A stretch of DNA of 64,000 bases from Xiphias gladius (lineage: Eukaryota; Chordata; Actinopteri; Istiophoriformes; Xiphiidae). This document shows, piece after piece, positions 27,561 through 56,649 of this stretch. The stretch lies in contig NC_053416.1 in the NCBI RefSeq assembly GCF_016859285.1, forward strand, positions 18,495,210 to 18,559,209, given 5' to 3'. Within the stretch, counting starts at the first letter, position 1, and each line of letters starts with the position of its first letter. A program made the translations under genes and the position numbers. The notes beneath the pieces are model-generated. The model was not told where the DNA came from. It did no database searches and was given only the letters and a program-made list of their open reading frames with translations.

Positions 27561-29497
27561 AGCTTAAAATGACATGATGCTAATATCTGCACGTGCATGT
27601 TTTACTTTGTAGTTGAAGCTTTACCTATTTTATGATTATCAAGACAATAAAATCATTAAATCGTCATTTTTGGAAGCAGGCCAAGGGTGCCGCTTAATCT
27701 TTTAACCTTTGATATTTGCTTCATTCAGTGTATTAGGCATGGGACAAAGGTCCTGATTATATCTTCATATTTCTGTAATGGCTCCTACAGCCAAATACCA
27801 TCTTAAAACTAAACGCTAAACTGTGTACTGTAGGTCCTCAAAACTGGGTCCCTGCATACTGAATAGTCAGTTGAAAGGGAATTATTATTATTTCAGTTTC
27901 CTTTTACTTTTTTTTTTTAGAACATTTCATGCATACAAAATGTCATTCTGCACTCGTCCTGAGGGACAGCAGATGGAAGAACAACTGTCAGGAGAAATGA
28001 TAAAGAAAAGACCTTGCACACCGTCTGAAGCTCACAACTACCTGTACAATGTTGTATCAATAAACAGAGAAGGTTTTGAATCAGTGTGTCGGATCACCTC
28101 TTTATCTAGACTGTTTATTCACCCAACCACAGATTAGCGGTAGTGAGCTGTGGGAGGTGTGATGATGAGACACGTGGATGAATAAAGAAGTCTAGATTAA
28201 GACTGCAGGTGGTCCTTTCGTGTCTGACCCTTTGGGACAAAATATCAGTCAGACACTGCAGGGAACATCTGTTTAAATTCCTCATTTATTCAAAACCTTT
28301 TTTTACACTTCCACTCTGTGAACCGAATATGTGCCAAGTGGCAACTGCAAGGAATTACTGACACTGTCTTTTTCTCTTGTAAGACAAGTATATGACAAAT
28401 AATCCCAATATACAGTATAGCAGCAGTTTTGGCCCAGTAAAATACTGTGCTGTTCAAGTGGTGAGATGTATAACTTCTGTACAGTGTGACCTCAAATGCG
28501 CAGAGGAAACAGTCTCGATATGCTTGATGACAATCTGATGATTACCAGCATGCATGGTTTGCTGTCACATATCAGAGCTGTAGTGTGCAGTTTGTTCCTC
28601 TTGGAGACACTGTGTCTCAGTGTGATGCTGGCCACTGAGCACACCGTTCATTGTGCTGACACTCAGCCTCTAAACTGTGACCCCTAAATGTCCATATACA
28701 TCTTCTGCTCTCTACCTTCCCCCTCTAATAATGCTATGAGACAGCAGCCAGCTGTGCAGAAAAAAGGGTCTGCCCTGCAATGGATGTGTTCAAAGTGGAG
28801 ATGTTATGTGATAGACATTTATAATGGTAATTTGCTGTAATTACTTGGTTACATTCATAACCAAATCAGATGATTGTACCCTCTCTTCTTTAAAATGTGA
28901 CTGCATGCCTAGGGTCTTTTAAAATGTCCAATTTTGAGCCTGCAGTCGGAACATCTGCATCCTCTGCTATTCTGCTACTGCTATTCTTTGCACACAGCTG
29001 ATGGATGCCAACTACATGCTATCTGGTGCAATTACAAAATAAGATTAGCCTCCACTTAATTTACGTGACCTCTGTTTATTGATCCAGGAGACAGAGGTGC
29101 GTAGGTGGGGGATGGGTGTAGAGAGAGAGAAACTGTGAGCCAAATGTGCATTGCCACCCCTGTGTATACGAATGACCCGCAGTGTCTGCGTGAGGTAACC
29201 ACAGATCATTATGTGTCCAGCTGACTGTCATCCACTTCTGCACCGGTTTGCTCTATCCTTGTGTTTTGAATCCACTTTAGCACAGGCAAACTGTAAAAAC
29301 AGAAGCATTTGAGCATTTTTTTATCAAAAATCAAAGTGATATTAAATGTCTTTGAGTTGTTGTTAGTAGAAGTCTAAATAGTCTCAGAGAGTGGATGACG
29401 GAGGAGCTGTATGTTGTTAATCCATCTGGCCATAGGGAGAACCTGGCCTATTAACAGAAGATGTTAAACTTGCTAGTGGCTTTTTCCTCCTAATCAC

Positions 29498-29976
29498 TAG
29501 GGCTGTAGTCAACCAAAGAAAATCTTGGTCACCAGAAATCGTACCTACTCTTCAACCAATTGGTTAGTTGTGGAGGAAAAAAAATCTCCATGTTTGATAC
29601 ATAGATGAACTAAATTGGCCACAGCACCACTTAGTGTACTCTACCTGGTAGCCTTATTAGCCTCAATGAATTATAAATAAACATAAAAAGCTAGTATTTG
29701 GAGCATATTAAATCATTTTAACTTAATTAGTTTATACTGAAATAATGAAATAACAGACTCAGAGCCAAACAGTGTTCACCTGCCCTTATTCATATGATTT
29801 CTGAAAATAGAACAACATCAACCTGTGATCCCAGCACAAGAACTACCGAGGAATACACACTCAAAGCCTCAAGTGTTAACACAAAAGTTGACAAAGTTGT
29901 GAAAACGGGAGAATTTGCACGGACGAGAGCATATCGACCAACCAATTGACCAGTTGACTGGGAGACTACAGCCCTA
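29498..29976. mobile_element. Non-autonomous hAT-type DNA transposon (479 bp)
   Basis: The terminal inverted repeats begin TAGGGCTGTAGTC at both ends (the right end reads GACTACAGCCCTA). The flanks CTAATCAC (29490-29497) and TAAATCAC (29977-29984) look like a slightly decayed 8 bp target-site duplication, as expected for hAT. No transposase frame is present. Confidence 0.75.
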
Positions 29977-32900
29977 TAAATCACAACCTCAGGAGATGTG
30001 ACATGTGAGATGGATGCAGACATCTCCTTTGCTCAGGTAGAGAAGCCTGACTCTCTACAGAGTCTGTTGGAAATACAGTGCCAAACTGATGAGACCAAGG
30101 TTGGATCACTCACTCAAGTATTACTTCAAGAGCTGTATCAAGCTTTTGTAAGTGATGAAGGATTGTCATGTGAGAGTAAGGGGACGGCACACAAACAGAG
30201 TCTGTGGTGTCCACGCTGGCTGAATTTATTGTTACAGTGGCTAATTTGGGCTCCCAGTTGATGAATAAGTTCTCTTAAGCAGCGTCTTTAAAGATACGTG
30301 GGAATTGGTTGTACTGTATGTGTGCATTTACATGCACGTTCACATATCATTATTCAGCTGTGAAAAGATCATTTTAAATTTCCGCTGTACAGGCTGGATG
30401 GAGAAATTGTGGCTTGCCAGCTGCATTAAACTGCCCTTTTTTGTCATGAAACTAACTTGATCTCAGTATATTTTCCCACATTTCTAAATTACCAGTACAA
30501 CCACAATCAAGCCAGATTTGAGCTAAACATATTGCAGAGTTGGTTGAGGGGTTGTTGAGGGTATTTTTGAGATACACCCCAGATCTGTCAGACTCTGAAA
30601 AGTTCCCAAAGATGAACCAATCCAGTAAGATGACAGAACAGTCATGATTGGATTTGGAAGGCTGGCAGCTGAGCAGCCTTAAATAATTTCATCGGACAAA
30701 ACATACTTGTGTGTGCGCTCCATATATATCATATTTCCAGGATTGTCAATTGGGGAGAGAAGCAAATGAGGTGTCAAGCCAGCATCAGCAGAGTTATAAA
30801 AGGAGATAATGAAAGCTGTTGAGCTGTTGCAAGTCTCAGTTTTTGTCAGCCTTCTCCTTAGAAAAGACGACAAAATCCTTTTTGGTGAGAGAAAAGGGAG
30901 GAATCGGGGTCAAAGACAGTTTAGGGGAGAGGAGAGGGTGGGAAATGGCTTTCCTGCAGTATAACAGAGGACAGGATTTTAGTTTCAGCATCTTTGACAG
31001 AAGCAGGGAATTGAACATTGAAAGAAGAGGGAATATTGGAATCAATGTTTAATTCATGTGAGAGCCAGGTGGAAAAGCCAGGGCAGGCCTTTTGAATGAG
31101 GACAGAGAGGGCCAGAAGAAGGCAGGAGGGCAGAATAAAATGTGCAGGTGGAGGAAGCAGTGGAAAGAGAGGGGAATGAGTCAGGTGGAGGAGGAGAGGA
31201 CCAGATGGAGACAGAGAGAGAGAGGAAGGGCAGAGAGACGATGCCAAGCAGGGATATCACGAAAGTAGACCAAGTCACTCGCAGAGAGCAGAACGGAGAC
31301 TGACACAAATTGATGGTCCAAGACATTAAGAGGCTGGAAGCGGAACAGGCTCCAGAGAGGAATAAGCCAACTCCAATTTCATCTTTATGAATGAGTGAAG
31401 AGGCAGAGAGGGAAATACACAAGGAACACAGGAGAGGAGTAATGAAATGTTTCCTCTGACTGTGCTGTCTTTTCACTGCGATAATAATGAGTCAGCTGTG
31501 GGGAGTAGGTCTCACAGCAGATGAAAATTTGATGAGGAGGCAAGAGTGGATGTCTGTGAATGGCTAGTTAATGCCAATCAATCTGTTAACATTAATTACA
31601 GGTACAATAATCAAAGTCAGAAAACGTGAGATGACCAAAAAGCGTTGCTGCACCTGTCAGGGCTTACTGAGCATTACACTGAAAGACTCACACAGAGATG
31701 GGATCTGTGTAGCCACAAAAATAGATCACAAATCTGTGTTAAAACTACATGGGAGTCCGGTATATAATAATTCTGATCATGCTCCTGGAGATAAGATACC
31801 AAAATAAAAGTCACATCTGGTCACTCAGGGTGACAAAACAATGTCTTAACATAGACTAATAGAAGTGACACTGATAGTACAGATGCCGTATCTGCTAAAA
31901 GGACATTGTGAAACCAAACCGATCAGGTAATCCACGGGTCAGGAGGTCCAACATCACCTTACTCCACTTATAATGGAAAGAATTTCCAAAATATGACAAT
32001 CAAATGGATCTTTTTTCTTTCAACCAAGCATCAGTAGGTAACTCTAAATGATGCAGACACAGCTATAATAAAATGACTGGAATTTCTGCTGTTCTTAGTA
32101 AGTTTGGAAAGGTATCAATGACACTGGGCTGCTGTGTAATAGCAGTAGCAGCAGCTGATATGCGGACTTGTTTGTAAGGGGTTCCTCAGTGCACATAAAA
32201 CAAATATGAAAATTTAAACAAAATTTTCAAGCTGAATTGGAAAACAGTGAAGTTAAAACCGTCTAATCTAATCGGCATCCATAAACAAAAGTGAGATTGT
32301 TAGCTAAAGGTGAAACTGATGAAGTACAGTCAGTTGTCTGCACAGGGTGATGTGTTTGTGGAAAGGGATCTACTGATTATGACTCATAACACTGCAGGCC
32401 AGCAGTTTGCATAATGAATGACTGGATCAACTTGTAAAATATACACCATTATCACCAAAGCAGCAAGGTTTGAGTGGGAACCTAGAAGCGTCCTGTTGTG
32501 TTATTTTTGTTCATAGTTTTAAAATATTTTGAAGGTATTTGTTTGGCTTTGCTGATGTTTTAAAGTTTTGATGTTTTAAGCCAAGAAAAAGTGAGTTTCT
32601 GAGTAATGAGGCAAGTGCATTAAAGTCAAGGTTGCTGTCTAACATCATTATCCTTGCACAACTCCAGCATAAAAAAGGAGAGAATGTGTTACAGTATTGT
32701 GGGGCATAAATTCCCTGCATACCTAAACACAAACAGATATAAGATGTTGCAATTTTCAATTCATGCACTTAAGTGGAGAGCAGAAAAGAACATCTAAAAA
32801 AAGAAGAATAACTTGAAACAAAATAACTGCACTTCAGGCACACTAAGGTATAGTAAAGGGGGAAATGTATAAAGGATAGTTAAAAGTGATTATCTCACAG

Positions 32901-33896
32901 CTCATATCTGGTTAAATATTCCCTAATTTCAGGTTGGTATGTGTTTTGGGGCCTCATATAACCTTATTCTCGTTTGTTTTATTTCACATTTGTGGTCTAA
33001 TGTGTCAGCATACTTTGTAGAACTTACTTATTTAAATTCAAAATTCATAAACCTGCAGTGCGCCTAACCATTCCTGTGATTACACAGTGAGGTAAACCAT
33101 CCATTTGCATGCATTAATGCATGAGTAAGCAGGTAGGATGAACTCCTAAGTTGTAGTTTTGCAATTTTATGCAGTTACTGGACTGTACTGAATGCACAAT
33201 TGTGAAGGCATGTGAATGCTGAGTGAAAGCTCTGTTAATGTAACTGTGATCTGAGCATACAATATAGAAACACCTGCATATCTCTTCTTGTAGGCAGTCA
33301 AGCCAGGCTCTGTTCAGCCCAAACAGACCTGAGCACCAGAAACTACAGTATATTGTCAGTGTCGAATGCATTGTCATGAAGTTGAAAGGGGAGAGAGGCA
33401 GTAGCCATATAAGTTTCTTTTTAAACTTTGCTGTGCTGTAGCACTGTACCTGATTGAAGGACATGAAATGCATTGACTTAATGTAAATAGTCTGGATAAG
33501 TGCTGTAAAAGGGCTTATCTAACTGTGTGAAATGCAAACATTAAATTATGTTACTTGTGACTTAGTGACTCATACAGCTAAGATCATTGATTTCATTTCT
33601 CATTTCATAATGTTGACTTAAAATATAGAATTGATATGATTTCAAAAAGTAGCTGGAATATTGAAAACTTGACTCTAAAAATGGAATTGGTTGTAATGCT
33701 CACTCCTGTGGTAACCTGGTGATTTCAAAGGACTTTTTTAAATTCATTTGTCATGCAATACTGTAATATTACAAGCACCTATGTAATATTAAAACACCTA
33801 AAGTTTCTACTCTGTTATCCATTTTTTACACCAAATTATTTTGAGTCATCATTATAACTAAAGTTATCTTCAGCAAGTAGTTACTACTTACCTGTT

Positions 33897-34750
33897 ATTT
33901 AAAGGTCCCATATTTAGAAAGTGAGATTTCCATGTCTTTTTTGGTTATACAGCAGCTCTAGGTGCTACATAAATACTGTGGAACTATCAAAGTGCTCAAT
34001 CCATGGAGAAATGCATACAGCCCATATTCAGAAACTGCCTTAAAAAGAGCTTCTAGGACATCCGTAACTTTGTGATGCCACAAAAAAAGAACAGTCATTT
34101 GGTTTCTCTGAGTGTTTACCTGAAATCTGCTATATTTTTATTTGTTATTTTGCTTTTTGATCGTTCTCTTTTGATCGTTAAGGACTTTTATTTGTGTTTT
34201 GTCTGGCTCTCCGATGATCTTTTCCACTTTTAAACTTTTCAAATATAGTCATCTACCAATTGTTGGATTACTTTTATCTTGCTGTTTTAAGTTTACTGGG
34301 GCAGCAGGCTCCACCACTCCTGCATTGGACCTGGACGCTGCAACACCACGGAAGGTCACCCCGATGTCGCCAGGTGATCCAGAGGTTTGCACTGGAACCA
34401 GGCCCAAGGCTCTGGTGCATAGCTCCACACCAAAACCAGCTGGAGCATTTCTGTGCAAATTTGACAATCTGTTCAGCTCATTTCATCACTGACTGACCAT
34501 CCACATTTGCATTTACCAGTGAGTTTTACCAAGCTAATTTATTAGGCTACAACCTGCTACCTGTGGTTGGCCTGGCTGTACGTCACTCAGAAAACAGTCA
34601 GCCAACCAAGAGGGAGGATCTGAGCCTCTCTTCTGATTGGCTGACCAGTACAAAATGCCTTGTTCTTGCTTTTAATCAAGAAAAAGGCGTGGAGCCACAG
34701 CAGGAGCTTTGGTGCAGTGCTGTTTCTTCCCTTCACTACTGTAGTCTCTG
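33897..34750. repeat. Interspersed fish repeat starting AAAGGTCCCATATTT
   Basis: Opens with AAAGGTCCCATATTT, then GTGCTCAATCCATGGAGAAA, CAGCCCATATTCAGAAACTG and TTGTGATGCCACAAA, a block order I recognise as a frequent percomorph repeat. The 3' half (CACCACTCCTGCATTGGACC onward) probably belongs to it. The right boundary is uncertain and no inverted terminus was found. Confidence 0.55.
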
Positions 34751-34842
34751 TGGTGCTTAACATCATTACTGCCCTTCTGTCACCACAGCAACCGGCCTGG
34801 CTACATCCTCAGCAGTGCTTTTGTTTAGACTTAGGATTGACT

Positions 34843-34948
<106 letters not shown>

Positions 34949-35677
34949 TTGTTGTTGGGTGCTTGGTGAGGTAAATGTATATCACACACAGCAGTGAGTC
35001 AAACACAGCTATCCTCATGTCAGTAAGAACACAGTGTGGCCTTTAAGCGGATGAATAACCACAACATTCATTACTCTGCATCCGATCAGACAATCAACTT
35101 TATTAACACACCTCTCCATCACCCTTGTCGCTCTTCCTCTATTCCCTCTAGGGTTTCAGTGATCCCCAGGACATGGCCACATGATGCCTGCTCTGACTGA
35201 AGGTTTAATAACACTAAAAGGTTCGCCACCACCACACCTCTCTCTTCTCTCCCTTAGTAACCTCATTCATTTCTGAAATGATCAGGTCCACTCTAATAAC
35301 CTTTGAGTAACGTTGAGCCTGAGAAACAATACCATGAGTATCATAAATAGCCTTCTGCAAAAATTGCATTTTTTTCCACGCAAACATTGAAGTTATCAGC
35401 ATATAGTTTTATGATAAATTTACTTTCCTCAGGAGTTTTATATCATGGAAGTGAACAGGTTAAATATCTATAATTTATCAGCAGAAACTGCACAAATGTA
35501 TCTCTCAGAGCTGTATCATTTATCAGTGTTGAATAATAAATGTTAAAGCAGGTTGTGAATCTGTGCAGCTGAAAGCACCGCATTGCACTCTGTGTTGTAT
35601 ATACCTATGTATTCTATAGAACATGAAAAGCTACAGTATATTTCATGTTACAGTAATACAACACTGCCATGTACACC

Positions 35678-35905
35678 GCCAGGGGTTTGTTTGTCAGCAG
35701 GATTACGTAAAAAATGCTGAACCGATTTGCACCGAACTTGGTGGAGGGATGGGCCATGGGCCAGGGAATAACCCATTAAATTCTGGAGCAGATCTGGATC
35801 ATTTACTGTGAATTTGAATTTTTCCTCTAAAGTCTGGTGTTTGTTGTTTGACATTGGCCTTGGCAAAGGTCTGTGCTCTACTGAGCACATTTTCTAGTTT
35901 TTTTT
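35678..35905. repeat. Truncated interspersed fish repeat (AACCGATTTGCACCGAACTTGG type)
   Basis: The sequences GAACCGATTTGCACCGAACT, TGGTGGAGGGATGGGCCATG and GGAGCAGATCTGGATCA, with the end GGTCTGTGCTCTACTGAGCA, are hallmarks of a widespread repeat whose full copies are longer. The central part is missing here. Confidence 0.6.
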
Positions 35906-37281
35906 AAGTAGGATTTCGAGGGTGGGATTTACACTTGTAATAAATAGAATATTGTCACATTGTGGTATTGGTAGTGGTATAAAAGTAAAATGGCAGCAGC
36001 AATTATCATTTGTTTGTTAAACACAGCACAGCCACAATTACTGTTTGCATAATAATTTATTCACAGATTTTTTTCACATACTATATATTATTATTGCTGC
36101 AGTTCTGGAGCCTTTCAATTATTCACTTTGAATATTCCCACAAAGGGATTCTATGTTGATATCTCTTTATATTTTTCATCTTCATGCATGCTGAGTATTA
36201 CATTTCATAGGAGCAGGATGCAAATAAATAAAACAGTCTCTTTTTCAGTACATGTCATAATCTATCCATTCTATTAATACTTCAGTAACATGCCTTTTTC
36301 ATAGGGGAAAACACTTTTCAGAACATATACTCTCCATTAGAGGGTGAAGGCTTAACAAAGAGCACATTAATAATACATATTGTTAAAGCTGGCAATCTAT
36401 GATTAACCTTCATTACCACCCAAACCCCTGCTCCCCCATCCAAGTGAAGCCCATCTGTACCGCACTGGGAAAAGGCTAACCGTAATTATTACATTTCATC
36501 TATGTACAGTAACTTTGAAATATGGCACCAAATCTGCTTGTGAAAAAAAAGCTTGAGGCTACACATTAAAATATTTGTGACTACAATACTTTTCCTGTTT
36601 AATGAAAAAAAAATCTTTATGTAACTCCTTTCATCCGCTTAGCCAGCGATCACACTTTATAAGCCAAAGTGGAAACACTGTCACAAATATCAGTGGGTTC
36701 TGAGAGTGAACCGCATACCTCGCAGGCACTGGGTGCACTGCAGTGCATAACACAGTGTTGAAAAGTAAATCTAACTCATATTCAATGCACCATGTGTCTC
36801 ACTTTGAGCAAAACTCCCGGGCAATGTCAGTCTGTAGTCTGACTGGCACCTAATGCAACAAACAATGTGAGGAATAGTGACAATTTTTAAGATAAAGCCT
36901 GGGACACTGACAACAAATACTGTGCCCCAGTTTATGCTGATAGTTTCAGTGCTGTTGGTTTTTGTGGTTGACTTTGTGTACGTTTCTTAGAACGTGTTTA
37001 AAAAGGTGCTTGTTTGTCTGCCAAGTGGCTTCACTCAAAGACTATTGACAATGAGAATTAACACTATCTTTCTCTCAGTAGCTCAGATTAGCTTAGCATT
37101 CAATTTTCTGTCTCAAAATCAGAGATTGTCTTTTTTCCCCACACACACACATGCGTATGCATGCACACGCTTAAGCTCTTGCATATGAACCAGGAATTGA
37201 GGGGATTATTCCTGACCTACTGCAAAGGCAAATAATGAAAAACTTCAGATAAATCAACCTCAGACTATCTTTACAGTATTT

Positions 37282-37287
37282 TTTATT
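37282..37287 (-). terminator. gjd1: Candidate polyadenylation signal, connexin gene
   Basis: Minus-strand AATAAA lies 345 bp beyond the connexin stop codon. It is the nearest canonical hexamer I found; there is no transcript evidence. Confidence 0.35.
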
Positions 37288-37631
37288 TAATTTAATTATT
37301 AGTAATTGCTCAGTTTTATCTGTTGGGTTCTTTGAAGGCACCTAGTGTCACCTAGGCAGAGCAGAACTCTCCAGCATGTAAGCTTTAGGTGTAAGCTTTG
37401 TTACAGCAACACAGTTGCCTTTTTAGGAAGGTGATTACTCTCTCTCTTTAAGTGTCAGAGTCTCTACTTTGTGAATTGATGCTTCATTATGACTACACAG
37501 AGTCTGTCTGTGCTCCTGAATAATAATGCAGTGGTGAGTTTTGTGCCCTAATGATTGGGGGTCCTGGGCCAGGGAAAAGCTCTTCTCCAAAGTTTAAGAG
37601 GTCCTCGAGCCCCCAGGCAGAGAAGCCTCTG

Positions 37632-51962
<14,331 letters not shown>

Positions 51963-52130
51963 TCAGAGGAAACAGGACTTGGACCGTTCTATCTCCGACG
52001 GACTCCTTCTTCTTTCCTGCGCTCTTGTGAACCTGCCGGCCAGCGGGGGTACACCCGGCCCCCCTGTCCCACACCAGCTCCCTCTTGACCTCTACACTCT
52101 GACCTGGCTGCTCGTCAGTGAGTCGTAGGC

Positions 52131-52132
<2 letters not shown>

Positions 52133-52168
<36 letters not shown>
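52133..52168. repeat. (TG)n microsatellite, 36 bp, connexin 5' flank
   Basis: Alternating TG about 200 bp upstream of the connexin ATG, probably within the 5' UTR or promoter of that gene. Confidence 0.95.
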
Positions 52169-52170
<2 letters not shown>

Positions 52171-52179
52171 TGTCTTCTC

Positions 52180-55100
52180 CTGGGTCTGTCCCGCTGTGCT
52201 TCTCTTCCTGGTGGAGGAGAGGTACCGAGCTGACTGCCTCCCCCTCCTCTCTCCCTCAGTCTCTCCCCCTCCCCTATGCAGTGATGCTTGTCCTCCCCCT
52301 GCCGCACCAGTCTGCACTACAGCATATGCTATAGCTCACCATATGACAGCCATGATTACTCTCTCTTTTCCACTTGCCTCTCTTCGTCCCCTTACTCTTT
52401 TCTCCTCTTCCTCGTCTGCCTCTGTCTTCGTCCTCCACCCTACCCCCAGGGCGCTCCTTGTACTTTAGCTGCACTCCCTGCCATCAGTACTGCTCTTCGC
52501 TCGTCCTTGCATTGTGTACATTCTTTGCCTTTGCTGCACCCTTGCCACTCTAACCAAACCAAACACACAGCGTATAGCTGATCCTCTTGGCTCACCTCAG
52601 GAAGCAGCACCGTAAACACACACACTTGCACTCGGTGACAGCTCTGAATCCTACTCTCCCACTTCCTACTGAGGACTGCAGATGCAAACCAGCGCACAAA
52701 GCTCCTGCCTGCTGAATGTCATTTTACGACTGGAGGAATGGTCGCTCCCACAGCTCAGAGCGCCACAAGGACCCATAAAAACCTGCATACACACATACAC
52801 ACATGCACACGCAAACACGCTACCACCCAGCCCCTCAGTAATAAATCAGCTGCCTTGCTGCATCCAGTGAGGCTGAACCAAGGCAGCGCGCTGCAGACTT
52901 GCTGTCCTGTGTTGCCCCCCTGGCTAATTTCAGCACAGTCCAATGCCCAGAGTCATGTCTGCCACAGAGAGCGGAGATGAAAAGATGTCTTACGAAGCCT
53001 ATTTCTGGGTTCCATCATCTTGCATCCCTCTCTCTCCTTCTCCTCTTTCCTTCAACCTCCACTCTCTTCTTCTCTCCCCTCCTTTGCTCACGTTTGTGTG
53101 CAGATCTCAGTCCTGCCAACTACACCCGTCTCAGTGTTCGTTCCCCATCTCTGCTCTGTGATCTCCCTCGCTGTCTCTTTCTCGCTCATGGAATCACTCT
53201 ATCTCCGTCTGTGTGAGCATGCAACAACACCCCCCCATTTCTCCTCCTCCTCTCATAGATCTGCTCTCTCTCTCTCTTCCCTCTTGCTCCTTCCCTCCCT
53301 CCCTCCCCTGGTAAATGTGCTTGGATTGCTACCCTGATCGCTGCTTCACTTATGCTTGCAAGAACGCCTCCCACTGCACTCCTGTGTCTGTTCCTGCCTG
53401 ATGTTGCACAGTAAAAAGGAAGTCATGATATAAGCGTGCCTTCTGCCCTGTCTTCACTGCAGCCCTTTGTTCCAGTCTGGAGACCTGGCGTGTTTCCCAC
53501 ACTCTTCCTCCCTTTTCTCGCTCTCTGTCACACATGATCCAGCCCATGCTTCCAGGAGGAGGGTTACAGCAGAACTGTGGCTCTGCTCCACCCCATCCCC
53601 CATCTATCTCCTCCCTTTCTCCATCTTACTGTATTTGTGATGACAACACACCTATTTTACCCTGACCCAACCCTCATACCCTTTTTGTGCTTCCTCTCCT
53701 CATCTTCTCTTTCTGCTCCTCATTCGGTCCATTTCCCCCTCTTCCTTTTCAACCTCCATGCTCTCTCTCCCTCTCAGGAGAGATCAGTGCTGTATTGTAC
53801 ATTGCTGTGACATTGAAAGCTGCATTCATTAGATTTATATTAAGGTGGTGAGAAAATGGGATGGTCTCCCTCCATTACACACAAGCAGATGTATGGCATG
53901 CTCTCACTCCTATACAATAGAGAAACACAGGAAACCCAAAACATGCATTTGTATCGTCATCTACAAGATTTGGGAATGAGGTAAATAACCAGAGAAATGA
54001 AAGAACCACATGTTTTTTCTTCACGAGGTGAGTCATGACAAGGTTTTCCCATCTAGAAGACTGAGTCAACTTTTGCAGAGGTAAATGATGCAGTGGCTTG
54101 ACATGAGACCAGCACACCCGAATGAAATCATGGCTTGAGGTAACAAGTTCGATTCATTTGCAATGCCCTTCTTTTTAGTTACGCTTCTTTGATTTTGGAT
54201 GACATGCTTTTCTAGTGGACGGTTTATTTGTTAGAGAATAAGGTGTATGCCTTTAGAGCGTTTTAGAAATTTTAATACCACCTTAACAACCTCAAATCCC
54301 GTGCCACTGTATTCCTCAAAAAACTAGCAAATAGCAGTGAGGTGAGCAAATTCACAATCACAGCCCTTATGCAACAACCTCAACAGCACATTAGAGATCG
54401 ATCTCTCTTGTTGTACACATACATGCACACAAGCAAAACCCCTCTGTAAATATGTGAGAGTGTGTGAAAGAAGGAGAGCACTGAGTGGAGGAGACAGAGA
54501 GCAAAAGAGGATTTTGTTAATTCAGCATCTTCAGCGGGGGGATTTGGGGTCTTTCTCTTACCAAGGACATATGGCGTAGGAGTGCTGTTGAGGAGAGCGG
54601 GGAGGGGAGGCGGGCTGTGGGGTGTAATGGCTCTAGTTTGGTGAGGCTTGGGTTGCAAACAAAACAGCTGAAGAACTGGCATCAGCCGGTCAGCCCTCCG
54701 TAAGAGACCTCAGAGCTAGATGGCACATGATTGAGTGGCGCAGGTGTGTCTTCAGTGACCTAGAACAGCCAGCTCAAGCATGCATAAACACACATACTGT
54801 ACTCACACAATCACAATGCATCACCATATACACTTACGTCATTGATAATATAAATGTAATTCTTACTGGTGCAGGTGTGAGGGTTCTAATGCAGGGAAAG
54901 CCAAACGTGTCTTTCTTTTACATGCATACTTGCATACCAGTGCAATTATAGGCTAATATCTGGAATGCTTTTATACTGTACATTCTGTAGGGATCTAGCA
55001 TTTTAAATTTGCAATATTTCTTTTCACTTTGAGTTTATGTTTGATCTCATAAAGATGCCTGGGTAAACATCATCCATATATGTCCCTGTGTACTGTACAT

Positions 55101-56603
55101 ATCTTGCAGGGATAATCAATATTTAATGATGTAATTATTAATAAATGTGAGCATGATTATGATGAATCATGGTTTAGTACTCAAATGAATTCAGGTAGAA
55201 AGAGCAGCTTTGTCAGTACCTTAGAATGATCCCTCCTACTTGATTTCATAAATATACTGTATTATAGTGGATTATTTCTGTCTTGAGCTGAGGAAACATC
55301 AATAGTGACACAAATGTAAGAGACATATACAAAATTTTATAAACATGCAAACGATTTGTAAAGACATTGGCACTATAATCTCACACAATCCACAACTCAC
55401 TTTTCTGAGGTCTTAAAAACAATATTCTACTTTCCATCCCTTCTTCAGCAGCTCCTACTATAGACTGAGGCAGTTTTATCAGGTGAGAAACAGACAATCA
55501 AACCACTTCCATCTATTTGGCCAGATTAGTACATCAAGAAAACAGTGTGTTTCTCACGCACTCTTTATTATTTTCTCTTGACATTTTCTACCATTGCAAA
55601 ACAGTATATTGAGCCATGGTGATAAGTAGCCATCTGATTTATGAAAATGTTAAGGAAAATTAATGAAATAAAAAATTTTTGAACTTTTTATTGTTGTGAT
55701 AAAATAAGACATATTGAACTCTTTTGGTTCTAAGTGATTGTTATTATATATCTAAATGGCTGATGTTACTGTAAATTGTATTTAAGACTTCATTTTATGA
55801 AACACATGAATAAGGCCAGTTGATTTTTCTGAGACATGATTTAGCCAAACTTGACTAAAGCTTTGTTATTTGGCTTTGAAATGAATATCATAATGAATTC
55901 TAGTTGACAGGTAATTACTAATCTGTAAAACATGAATTAATAATGTATTGACCATAAGTGCAGACAATATAATTAACTCATGAAACCATCATACCAGCAT
56001 TTTCATTTATTTGTCCGAGTTTGGGTGAAGTCAGTAAATCAAATCACCTTGTATGTTGCCACAGGGCTTCAGTGTTCTGGACAGCAGGTTTCCCATGAGC
56101 GGGAGGTTGTGAGTAATCGAATAAGAGTGATCCTGTAAACATTACAGCATGATACCGATTTTAAAAAGTGTCTGACATGATAGGCCTAACAAATTAGATT
56201 TTCACTTTCACACCTACATACTGCTACCCATAACTGTGATTTCATTTTGTTCACAAAGATAATTAATGCCAGTGGGCTTGATGCTGAAAGCTTGCTGGCA
56301 AAATCTGTCATAAATAGAGCAAATGTGTGCACATTGCAGGCAGTGATGTCTCAAAATAGAAGGACCTGAACAAAGAGAGGTGCCATTCTTTCAACAGCTA
56401 CAAAGTGGCCTAGTACTGTCAAGGGAGGGTGTGGCAAAGCTTAAGGATTCCTGTCTAAGCGTTAGCTATATAAAATTGTTATATAAGAATTACACTGACA
56501 TTATTAGTAATATACAGGCATTAGACAAGAAGTTAATTGTGTCAAGTTAATTGTAGGCTTCTACTGGGAGAAACTGAATATAAAACATATAAATCAAGTA
56601 AAT

Positions 56604-56649
<46 letters not shown>

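Noticed and set aside
31054..31476. 140-codon minus-strand open frame rich in Ser, Leu and Pro
   Set aside because: Produced by a purine-rich stretch on the plus strand; no domain, signal or splice support.
52899..53337. Several Ser/Leu/Pro-rich open frames
   Set aside because: CT-rich low-complexity sequence keeps all three plus frames open; this indicates composition, not coding.
56604..56649. Regular repeat spacing that could suggest an array
   Set aside because: It is a TAGA microsatellite with no spacers; not a CRISPR array, and the genome is eukaryotic.
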